A stretch of 5,468 nucleotides of DNA from Bacteroidota bacterium (GTDB lineage: Bacteria > Bacteroidota > Bacteroidia > SXHM01), in NCBI GenBank assembly GCA_005773695.1, contig SXHM01000067.1:1-5468 (forward strand), in the 5' to 3' direction. Both the position numbers and the translations under genes were made by a program. Every line of letters begins with the position of its first letter. Within the stretch, counting starts at the first letter, position 1. Positions 1-5,462 of this stretch are shown here, piece after piece. A model generated the notes under the pieces. That model made no database searches. It was given only the letters and a program-made list of their open reading frames with translations, and was not told the DNA's origin.

Positions 1-129
1 AGCTACATCGTGGTAAAAAATCTGAGCGATAAAGAGGTGATGGATAAAAACCTTTTGAAGAGTGCGCTTGAGGCTTATAAAGCACTGAAACCTCTGAACG
101 ATTTTTTGAACAATAGCGCAGGGATTTAA
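1..129 (+). CDS. C-terminal end of an unrecognised gene (partial)
   Basis: Frame 1 is open from the first base to a TAA stop at 127-129 and gives 42 residues, so the gene begins before the window. The visible tail is hydrophilic and probably helical. It starts SYIVVKNLSDKEV, contains a lysine/leucine-rich stretch with EAYKALKPLNDF, and ends NNSAGI. There is no membrane segment, cysteine motif or recognisable domain in it, and I cannot assign a family. It is supported as a real gene end by the uninterrupted frame and by the exact stop-to-stop abutment with the RNase D gene on the other strand, since tightly packed gene ends are also seen elsewhere in this window. It is alternatively possible that a short open stretch occurs by chance, because only 42 codons can be judged. 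Confidence 0.6.
   Translation, partial: SYIVVKNLSDKEVMDKNLLKSALEAYKALKPLNDFLNNSAGI
126..129. other. Shared TTAA: overlapping stop codons of convergent genes
   Basis: The + strand gene ends with TAA at 127-129 and the - strand RNase D gene ends with TAA read from 126-128. The palindromic TTAA serves both, so the two coding regions overlap by 4 bp and leave no space for an intergenic terminator. Transcripts from both sides must either overlap as antisense RNA or end inside the neighbouring gene. Confidence 0.75.
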
Positions 130-1310
130 AGCCAGCGATTTATATCCAGGTTTAATTCTGCTGCGGTGGTTTGCAGTAATTCTTTGCGGTAGTTTACTTT
201 CAGTTCGCTTATTTTTTTGTCGCCACGAATGAATTCATCTATGGAGGCATTGCTGAGGATAAAACTTGCTATGCCTGCTCCGTAAACATCGGTGAGGCGC
301 TGCTTGAGCGGAAGAAATATCTCCGCCTTCGCTTTTTCTTTTTCGGCATTATTGGTTTTGCGTCTTTCCCATTCTTCGGGGTTTACAAAAGGTTTGTGAC
401 CTATGGTTTTTGAGATGGTATGGGTATCAGCGGCTTTTATAATTTCATCATGCTTACTAATAAAAAAATCGATGTAGTGCGGTTCTTTCAGTTTGCGATA
501 TATTCCGGGCAGAGCAACCCAATTATTTAAATCGGCTTTACCGGAAATAATTTCGCGCACTGTTTCAGGACTGATTACCTGATAGGAAGGTTTGTTGAGT
601 TTCGCGGCTAATTGGTCACGGAGCTTTAGCCATTCGTTCATCAGAAACTGGTGGTAAGGACTGAGCTCCTTTTTATCGGCAGCGGAGAGGAAGTTTTCTT
701 TTACCGTTTCGGTAAAAATAACCTGACTGAGGAAATGGTTTTCTTCTTCAATCCACCGGGTGCGGTTTTTTTCTGCGGCTTCGGCAAGCAATATGTTTTT
801 GAGCTGTGCCAGATGTATCACATCGTTGGAAGCATAAAGGATTTGCTCGGGGGTTAAGGGGCGTTTGAGCCAGTTGGTTTTTTGCTGCGACTTATCGAGG
901 GTTATATTCAGATGCTGTGCGAGCACGGAGGCAAGCGATGTTTTTTCGTAGCCGAGTAGCTTGGCGGCTATTTCGGTATCGAGCAGGTTGGTAGGGTGGC
1001 AACCGAGGGAATGCAGCAGGCGCAAATCTTCGCCATGCGAATGAAGTAAAACCTGTTGGGCAGGATTTTCAAGCAGACGGTAGAGCGGGGTGCAATCAAG
1101 GGGCTGACGGGGGTCAATTATAAAACAGCGGTTGCCCGCGCTGGCTTGTATAAGGCAAAGGTTGAAGCCATAGGCATGGCGGTCGCGGTCGAACTCAAGG
1201 TCTATGGCAAGCTGGGGTGTAGAGGCGATGTATTGAACACAATCGCTGAGCAATTGCGGGGTGGAGATGAATTCAACGGTGTGCCCGTTGTTTTCGGTTT
1301 TAAAATTCAT
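126..1310 (-). CDS. rnd: Ribonuclease D (DEDDy 3'-5' exoribonuclease with HRDC tail)
   Basis: Ribonuclease D is a cytoplasmic 3'-5' exoribonuclease that trims 3' ends of tRNA precursors and other small structured RNAs with two metal ions. The 394-residue product has the three DEDD exonuclease motifs in order: motif I IDLEFDRDR with D37 and E39, motif II LLHSHGEDLRLL with D95, and motif III YASNDV with Y159 and D163, the tyrosine marking the DEDDy branch. D111 in LLDTEIAAKLLG also fits the family. Residues about 215-290 look like an HRDC helical domain (NEWLKLRDQLAAKLNKP, then GKADLNNW), and about 325-385 may be a degenerate second one. E. coli RNase D is 375 residues with two HRDC domains, so the length is normal. 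The open frame runs on to a TTG at 1386-1388, but I chose ATG 1308-1310 because the extra 26 residues do not resemble the family and a TAnnTTTG promoter match lies between the two. It is transcribed away from the PaaE-like gene. Confidence 0.92.
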   Translation of the reverse strand: MNFKTENNGHTVEFISTPQLLSDCVQYIASTPQLAIDLEFDRDRHAYGFNLCLIQASAGNRCFIIDPRQPLDCTPLYRLLENPAQQVLLHSHGEDLRLLHSLGCHPTNLLDTEIAAKLLGYEKTSLASVLAQHLNITLDKSQQKTNWLKRPLTPEQILYASNDVIHLAQLKNILLAEAAEKNRTRWIEEENHFLSQVIFTETVKENFLSAADKKELSPYHQFLMNEWLKLRDQLAAKLNKPSYQVISPETVREIISGKADLNNWVALPGIYRKLKEPHYIDFFISKHDEIIKAADTHTISKTIGHKPFVNPEEWERRKTNNAEKEKAKAEIFLPLKQRLTDVYGAGIASFILSNASIDEFIRGDKKISELKVNYRKELLQTTAAELNLDINRWL

Positions 1311-1315
1311 TGGTG

Positions 1316-1323
1316 CAAACTTA
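1316..1323 (-). promoter_or_regulatory. Candidate Bacteroidota promoter -7 element for RNase D
   Basis: On the - strand this reads TAAGTTTG, an exact match to the Bacteroidota -7 consensus TAnnTTTG. It ends only 5 bases before the ATG of the RNase D gene at 1310. A TTG that could serve as -33 element lies at 1339-1341 on the - strand, but the 15-base spacing is shorter than the usual 17-23. If used, transcription would begin at or next to the ATG and give a leaderless mRNA. The 8-mer match is seen directly; promoter function is inferred. Confidence 0.4.
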
Positions 1324-1362
1324 GAATATATAGGGCTACAAGAGATTGATTTCAAAGTTTTG

Positions 1363-1406
1363 TTATCACAATCTTCAGCAATTATCAAAAGATAATTATT
1401 ATCACA
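1363..1406. promoter_or_regulatory. Cluster of TTATCA repeats, candidate operator
   Basis: TTATCA occurs three times on the + strand, at 1363-1368, 1382-1387 and 1399-1404, with start-to-start spacings of 19 and 17 bp, close to two helical turns. The outer two extend to an identical TTATCACA (1363-1370 and 1399-1406). The middle copy is part of a perfect 7-bp inverted repeat, AATTATC (1380-1386), AAAA, GATAATT (1391-1397). The first copy also lies in a palindrome with TTGT and ACAA arms (1360-1371). All of it sits between two divergent gene starts and directly upstream of the candidate + strand -7 element, where a regulator would bind. The repeats are seen; binding is inferred, and chance in an AT-rich spacer cannot be excluded. 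Confidence 0.35.
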
Positions 1407-1413
1407 TAAATCC

Positions 1414-1421
1414 TATTTTTG
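1414..1421 (+). promoter_or_regulatory. Candidate Bacteroidota promoter -7 element for PaaE-like reductase
   Basis: TATTTTTG is an exact match to TAnnTTTG and ends 18 bases before the ATG at 1440, predicting a short leader of about 12-14 bases. No TTG is found 17-23 bases upstream where the -33 element should be; that stretch is instead occupied by the TTATCA repeats, which would suit a promoter that depends on an activator. The match is direct; function is inferred. Confidence 0.4.
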
Positions 1422-1439
1422 CCGCGCACAAAACAGAAG

Positions 1440-2513
1440 ATGGCAAAATTTCACACACTAAAAGTAGCAGAAGTAAGGCGCGAAACGGCTGAAGCGGTTT
1501 CGATTGCGTTTGATATTCCAGAGGCAATTAAAGCTGAGTATGCTTACATACAGGGGCAATACGTTACGCTTAAAATAAAGCTGAACGGTGAGGAAGTAAG
1601 GCGCTCGTATTCGGTTTGCAGCAGCCCTTTGGTGAATGAGCCGCTGCGCGTGGCGGTGAAACAGGTGAAAGACGGAAGAATGTCGACCTACCTGAACACG
1701 CAACTGAAAGCGGGCGATATGCTGGAAGTGATGACGCCTATGGGAAGTTTTCATAGCGCGATGAATGCGGGTAACAAAAAGAATTATGTATTGTTTGCAG
1801 GCGGAAGCGGGGTTACGCCCATGCTTTCGATTATAAAAACGGTGCTGATTGCCGAGCCGCAGAGTACTCTTGTTTTATTGTATGGAAACAGAGACGAGGC
1901 TTCAATTATTTTTAAAACAGAACTGGAAAAGATTGTAGCAGACAATAAAAGCAGAGTTAAAATGGTGCATGTGCTGGAACATTCTCAGGAAGCGGAAGGC
2001 ATTTTACTGCGCGGAATTATGACTCCTGAAAAGGTGAAGGCACTGTTTGAAAATTATGTAAGGCTTAATCTGGATAATGAGTTTTTTATCTGCGGTCCGA
2101 GCCCGATGATGCGCAATGTGGAGAGCACATTACTTGAATTGAAAATTGCAAAAGAGCGCATTCACCTTGAATATTTTACAGTAGATGTGGGAGCAGCACC
2201 TGCGCAAACTGCTCCTGAAATTGCAGAACTGGAAAGCAGCGTAACGGTGATTATGGACGGGGAAGAAACTACATTTGAACTTTCGTCAAAAGGGAAATCT
2301 GTTTTGGATGCGGCTATGGATGCAGGCGTTGATGTTCCGTTCTCGTGCAAGGGAGCGGTATGCTGCACCTGCAAAGCAAAAGTGCTGGAAGGCAAGGTGC
2401 AAATGGATAAAAACTTTGCGCTGACTGATAAAGAAGTGGAAGAAGGATACATCCTTACCTGCCAGGCGCATCCGCTTACAGAGAAGGTATTGGTGGATTA
2501 CGATGTGGTGTAG
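1440..2513 (+). CDS. PaaE-type FAD/NAD(P)-binding ferredoxin reductase with C-terminal [2Fe-2S]
   Basis: The 357-residue soluble protein passes electrons from NAD(P)H through FAD to a [2Fe-2S] cluster and on to a partner, usually an oxygenase. It has the three parts of the PaaE / class IA reductase layout. The N-terminal flavin domain (about 1-105) carries RSYS at 55-58. The nucleotide-binding domain (about 115-245) has GGSGVTPM at 121-128 and CGPSPMM at 218-224. After a linker rich in Ala and Pro (about 251-262) comes a plant-type ferredoxin domain with ligands C303, C308, C311 and C341, spaced C-x4-C-x2-C-x29-C. All key residues are present. The open frame starts at TTG 1419, but that codon lies in the candidate -7 element, so ATG 1440 is preferred. 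In phenylacetate degraders PaaE follows paaABCD; none of those is nearby, so the partner is unknown. It could also be a general ferredoxin/flavodoxin-type reductase. The TSUP gene follows 40 bp downstream on the same strand. Confidence 0.88.
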   Translation: MAKFHTLKVAEVRRETAEAVSIAFDIPEAIKAEYAYIQGQYVTLKIKLNGEEVRRSYSVCSSPLVNEPLRVAVKQVKDGRMSTYLNTQLKAGDMLEVMTPMGSFHSAMNAGNKKNYVLFAGGSGVTPMLSIIKTVLIAEPQSTLVLLYGNRDEASIIFKTELEKIVADNKSRVKMVHVLEHSQEAEGILLRGIMTPEKVKALFENYVRLNLDNEFFICGPSPMMRNVESTLLELKIAKERIHLEYFTVDVGAAPAQTAPEIAELESSVTVIMDGEETTFELSSKGKSVLDAAMDAGVDVPFSCKGAVCCTCKAKVLEGKVQMDKNFALTDKEVEEGYILTCQAHPLTEKVLVDYDVV

Positions 2514-2518
2514 GTTTT
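2490..2518 (+). promoter_or_regulatory. Weak candidate promoter for the TSUP gene
   Basis: TTG at 2490-2492 is followed after 18 bases by TAGGTTTT at 2511-2518, which matches seven of the eight positions of TAnnTTTG counting the two free ones and lacks the final G. The spacing is right for a Bacteroidota promoter. The element overlaps the TAG stop of the preceding gene and would start transcription just ahead of, or within, the octamer repeat. Read-through from the PaaE-like gene is an equally good explanation for expression of the TSUP gene. Confidence 0.2.
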
Positions 2519-2520
2519 AC

Positions 2521-2544
2521 CGCTAAGACGCGAAGGCGCAAAGC
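2521..2544 (+). repeat. Three tandem CGCnAAGr octamers in the intergenic gap
   Basis: Three imperfect 8-bp units stand head to tail without spacers: CGCTAAGA (2521-2528), CGCGAAGG (2529-2536) and CGCAAAGC (2537-2544). They share CGC-n-AAG. The run fills most of the 40-bp gap between the PaaE-like and TSUP genes and begins 8 bp after the stop codon. From memory, similar runs of CGC-n-AAG octamers are scattered between genes in many environmental bacterial genomes and are sometimes mis-annotated as protein ends; that is recollection, not a search result. No other copy was noticed in this window. It has no strong hairpin, so it does not look like a normal terminator. Confidence 0.65.
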
Positions 2545-2553
2545 ATAAATCAA

Positions 2554-3324
2554 ATGGATTATATTATAATTTGTCTTGTTGCTTTTCTTGCTTCAGGATT
2601 AACTTTCTTTTCGGGATTTGGGCTGGGAACTATTCTGCTTCCTGCCTTTGCGATATTCTTTCCGCTTGAAACGGCTATCAGTATTACAGCTGTTGTGCAT
2701 TTCCTCAATAACCTGTTTAAACTAACACTTACTGCAAAAAATGCCAACGCAGGTGTAGTGGTTAAATTCGGATTTCCTTCTATGCTTGCGGCTATTGGTG
2801 GAGCATTGCTGCTGACTTATATGGTGCATGCTTCTCCCCTATTTGTTTATGAGCTTTCGGGTAAAACTTATGAAGTAATGACGATAAAACTCATCATTGC
2901 TTTTCTGATGATTGCTTTTGCGCTGCTGGATTTGATTCCTGCACTTTCACAGATTACGTTTGGTGAAAAGTTTATGGTTACCGGAGGCTTGTTCAGTGGA
3001 TTCTTTGGCGGATTATCAGGACATCAGGGTGCGTTGCGCACGATGTTTCTTATCCGCTCGGGCTTGAGCAAAGAAAGTTTTATTGCCACGGGAATTGTGA
3101 TTGCCTGTATGGTGGATGTGTCGCGTCTTGCGATATACGGAACCAATAATTTCGGGATAATTGAAAACGAAATTTCCATTGTTGCAGCAGGAACAGTCAG
3201 TGCATTTGCAGGTGCTTATCTGGGTAATAAGCTGGTAAAAAAAGTTACGCTGAAATCGATGCAACTCTTTGTTGCGGTGATGCTGATTGTGTTTGCTGTT
3301 TTGCTTGGTCTTGGGATTATTTAA
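2554..3324 (+). CDS. TauE/SafE (TSUP) family membrane exporter
   Basis: This 256-residue integral membrane protein belongs to the TSUP (TauE/SafE, formerly DUF81) transporters of the inner membrane. Members move sulfur-containing or organic anions such as sulfite, sulfoacetate or taurine-derived products, but the substrate cannot be read from sequence here. The two-repeat family structure is visible: an N-terminal half with SGFGLG (20-25), a proline in LLPAF and HFLNNLFK (49-56), and a second half opening with GGLFSGFFGGLSGHQGALR (144-162), the corresponding Gly-rich segment. Hydrophobic stretches lie at about 3-22, 25-48, 72-92, 108-130, 141-165, 174-196, 205-226 and 236-256. Length is typical. 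ATG 2554 is the only sensible start; no Shine-Dalgarno is seen. It follows the PaaE-like gene by 40 bp on the same strand, so co-transcription is possible, and its stop overlaps the stop of the convergent LysE gene. Confidence 0.88.
   Translation: MDYIIICLVAFLASGLTFFSGFGLGTILLPAFAIFFPLETAISITAVVHFLNNLFKLTLTAKNANAGVVVKFGFPSMLAAIGGALLLTYMVHASPLFVYELSGKTYEVMTIKLIIAFLMIAFALLDLIPALSQITFGEKFMVTGGLFSGFFGGLSGHQGALRTMFLIRSGLSKESFIATGIVIACMVDVSRLAIYGTNNFGIIENEISIVAAGTVSAFAGAYLGNKLVKKVTLKSMQLFVAVMLIVFAVLLGLGII
3321..3324. other. Shared TTAA: overlapping stop codons of two exporter genes
   Basis: The TSUP gene ends with TAA at 3322-3324 and the LysE-type gene on the - strand ends with TAA read from 3321-3323. 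As at 126-129, a single TTAA gives both stops, the genes overlap by 4 bp, and no intergenic terminator fits. Confidence 0.9.
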
Positions 3325-3929
3325 CCAAAGGCAACGTAGAACAAACGCAGTCCTAGCAAGACAAGGCAAACACCGATTATTTTGTAAAGCACAAAGAGTA
3401 TCTGGGGCTTTAAGATGTTTTTGATTTTTGCAGCAAGAAAAACCTTTGTCATATCCGTACTAAAAATGGCTAGTAAAGTTCCTGCAAGATAAATAGCAAG
3501 GTTTTTATCAAAACCGTGTTTATCGCCAGCAACTTTTATAATGCCAATCCACACTGCAAACACAAAAGGATTTACAAAATTGACAAGAAATCCTTTGCTG
3601 AAAAATCCGATGTAGTGTTTTGCATTCAACTGAATAGTTTCTTCTTCAGCTTTCTTCTTTTTTAAAAAATAACGCACACCAAGTACAATCAGAACTATAC
3701 CACCAACAAGTGCAAGATAAAATCTACTATCATCACTTTTTAAAAACGCTGAAGCACCATAAGCACAAAGCAATACAGCAAGTATGTCGCTGACAAAAAT
3801 GCCAAGCGCAACGAGGGTACCAGCAACCAGACCGTGCTGTAACGATGCTTTGAGCAGTGTAAAAAACACAGGGCCAAGAAGAATTATCAGGGCAAGTCCG
3901 ACTAAAAAACCATCTAAGAAAACAGGCAT
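3321..3929 (-). CDS. LysE/RhtB-type family exporter
   Basis: The 202-residue protein is an inner-membrane translocator of the LysE superfamily, whose known members export amino acids (lysine, threonine, homoserine, leucine). Family marks are the N-terminal segment with G19-P20 and LLKASLQHG, then GTLVALGIFVSD with D48, and the second-half motif GFLVNFVNPFVFAVW with N117, N120-P121 and W127. Hydrophobic segments lie at about 4-26, 36-61, 69-88, 111-134, 143-166 and 176-199, with a charged Lys/Glu loop at about 89-105 between the two halves. Length is normal for the family. The ATG at 3927-3929 follows the stop of the upstream oxidoreductase gene by 3 bp with A-rich sequence and no Shine-Dalgarno, pointing to one mRNA and perhaps translational coupling. 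The substrate is not predictable, and an amino acid is only the family default. Confidence 0.87.
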   Translation of the reverse strand: MPVFLDGFLVGLALIILLGPVFFTLLKASLQHGLVAGTLVALGIFVSDILAVLLCAYGASAFLKSDDSRFYLALVGGIVLIVLGVRYFLKKKKAEEETIQLNAKHYIGFFSKGFLVNFVNPFVFAVWIGIIKVAGDKHGFDKNLAIYLAGTLLAIFSTDMTKVFLAAKIKNILKPQILFVLYKIIGVCLVLLGLRLFYVAFG

Positions 3930-3932
3930 CTT

Positions 3933-5462
3933 TTATTTAATTGATGTGGCTTCTTTCTTTGCAATCTTTTCTAACATATAATCTAAACCGAGTATTTCGG
4001 AACAGGTAACAAATGCACTTACCGTTACACCTAACACTCCGTGAAAATGCAAATTCTGTCCGGTAAAAAAAAGATTTTTAACTTTTGTTCTGGCAGGGAC
4101 AAGTGTTTTTAAGGGGTCAAATGAATCTTTTACTATTCCATACATAGAACCATTGGGTGAAGCAATGTAATCACGGTATGTAAGGGGGGTTGAACTGTAA
4201 TATGCTTTTATATTCTTGCGTATTCCGGGGAACTTTTTTTCGAGTTCATCAATAAGAATTTCTGATTTTTTGCCTTTGAATTCTTCATAATCTTCTCCGC
4301 GAAAATCAGGATGTGCAACGGTGCTAGCTGTGTTCTCCCATTGCTTTACTTCATCGTATTTCATGTAAGTAAGCACAGCCATACCTTCTGCGTATTTATC
4401 AGGTTTTAAGCCGGCAACCATAAATGTTCCGTAACTCAATGGCCATTCTCCGGGTTTGTAATCAACAGGAGCCCACACATCATTATTTTTAAAATGGTAG
4501 TAATTGTGGTTAATATAGTTGACCGTATTTTCTTTAAAAACGAGATACAACGTAAATGCAGAAGCCGAATTTTGTAAAGACTTAAATCGCGTATGGTAGG
4601 ACTTTCTGATCTTGCCCGGCTCAAGTAAATCAAGCGTTACCGAAGGATGAGCATTTGAAATAAATCGTTTTGCTTTTATTGTTTTACCGTTTGTGAGTTC
4701 GGCATAACGCAAATCATCTCCATCAAATTTCAGTTGCTTTACTTCACTTCGTTTAAAAATATCTCCGCCAAACTTTCTGATATTTTTTTCAATCAGTTTG
4801 GCAATTTGTGAACCTCCTCCAACACAACGCCAGGCACTTTCAATGTAACTGTTCAGCACCAGGGCATGAAGATAAAAGGGGGTCTTCTCTCCTATTCCTG
4901 CATACAACAAATTAGTTCCGGCCAATACGTTCCTGAGTTTTTCGTTTTTTGTAATTGAAGCGATAAATGCTTTTGCATTGGTCTGCAATAATTCTGAATC
5001 AGAATGATAGCTTTCTCCATTCTCTAAATTATACAGGGGAAAGCGGCTGCAAACCCTTCTTATTTCATCACAGTATTTTTGAATTGCTTGTTGCTCATCA
5101 GGAAATTTTTCGGACAGAACACGAACGAAATTTTCATAACCTTGAGCATACGGATACTCATTGTTATCTCCGTCAAACGTAACGATATCAAAACCGTTTT
5201 CGTCCATCTTCTCTACTTTCAGCTTATCCATTATGCCGAAATACTTAAAGAAACGATTCAGGTTTTCGCCTTCAGCCAAACCACCGAGGTAGTGAACACC
5301 GGTATCAAAAATTACGCGGTTTCGAACAAAAGTTTGCAGGTTGCCTCCAATCTGCTGGTTCTTTTCAAGCACACAAACTTTAAAGCCTTCTTCAGCAAGA
5401 ATATTGGCGCAGAGCAAGCCTCCCAACCCGCTTCCGATTATCACCACATCATACTCCTGCAT
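3933..5462 (-). CDS. FAD-dependent oxidoreductase, phytoene desaturase / retinol saturase (CrtISO-like) group
   Basis: The 509-residue protein is a flavoenzyme of the amine oxidase / phytoene desaturase superfamily, which desaturates, saturates or isomerises polyene and isoprenoid chains, usually at the membrane surface. The N-terminal dinucleotide-binding fold is intact: GSGLGG at 10-15, E33 for the FAD ribose, and IGGNLQTF at 38-45. Next comes FDTGVHYLGG (52-61), whose His-Tyr-x-Gly-Gly resembles the all-trans-retinol 13,14-reductase (RetSat) and carotenoid isomerase branch more than classic CrtI. GGGSQIAKLIEK (215-226) and the C-terminal FAD segment NLFFTGQNLHFHGVLG (463-478) complete the family layout. 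There is no obvious membrane span or signal peptide, and length is usual. ATG 5460-5462 puts the Rossmann strand at residues 4-9, as expected. Only 6 bp upstream are visible, so its promoter is unknown. It precedes the LysE-type gene by 3 bp. The substrate is unassigned; pigment or membrane lipid metabolism is a guess. Confidence 0.85.
   Translation of the reverse strand: MQEYDVVIIGSGLGGLLCANILAEEGFKVCVLEKNQQIGGNLQTFVRNRVIFDTGVHYLGGLAEGENLNRFFKYFGIMDKLKVEKMDENGFDIVTFDGDNNEYPYAQGYENFVRVLSEKFPDEQQAIQKYCDEIRRVCSRFPLYNLENGESYHSDSELLQTNAKAFIASITKNEKLRNVLAGTNLLYAGIGEKTPFYLHALVLNSYIESAWRCVGGGSQIAKLIEKNIRKFGGDIFKRSEVKQLKFDGDDLRYAELTNGKTIKAKRFISNAHPSVTLDLLEPGKIRKSYHTRFKSLQNSASAFTLYLVFKENTVNYINHNYYHFKNNDVWAPVDYKPGEWPLSYGTFMVAGLKPDKYAEGMAVLTYMKYDEVKQWENTASTVAHPDFRGEDYEEFKGKKSEILIDELEKKFPGIRKNIKAYYSSTPLTYRDYIASPNGSMYGIVKDSFDPLKTLVPARTKVKNLFFTGQNLHFHGVLGVTVSAFVTCSEILGLDYMLEKIAKKEATSIK

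Noticed and set aside
308..311. Nothing in DNA terms; residue-level note for the reductase: an extra cysteine (C309) beside ligand C308
   Set aside because: The coordinates here are residues of the reductase. A CCTC arrangement is, to my knowledge, common in PaaE-like proteins, so it is not treated as unusual.
1056..1349. A + strand open frame of 97 codons inside the RNase D gene
   Set aside because: It lies antisense to conserved RNase D motif coding sequence and has no recognisable domain; it is a shadow frame.
1311..1388. A 26-codon N-terminal extension of RNase D from TTG at 1386-1388
   Set aside because: The start would be a TTG, the added residues have no family resemblance, and the stretch contains the candidate promoter and part of the repeat cluster. 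ATG at 1308-1310 fits better.
1360..1406. CRP or FNR binding site
   Set aside because: TGTGA appears on the - strand within the TTATCACA copies, but no TGTGA-n6-TCACA or TTGAT-n4-ATCAA palindrome is present; TTATC-n4-GATAA is only a distant look-alike.
1419..1439. A 7-codon extension of the PaaE-like gene from TTG at 1419
   Set aside because: The TTG forms part of the TATTTTTG -7 element and the protein family starts well from ATG 1440.
2529..2538. Terminator hairpin in the reductase-TSUP gap
   Set aside because: Only a 3-bp CGC/GCG stem with a GAAG loop can form and no T-run follows, so it is not a convincing terminator.
3016..3369. A - strand open frame of 117 codons opposite the end of the TSUP gene
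   Set aside because: The product is rich in His, Asn, Cys and Lys without domain features and runs across both the TSUP Gly-rich motif and the LysE gene end. It is a shadow frame.
4436..4633. A - strand open frame of 65 codons within the retinol saturase-like gene
   Set aside because: It is wholly inside a well-supported gene on the same strand in another frame, with no start signal of its own.
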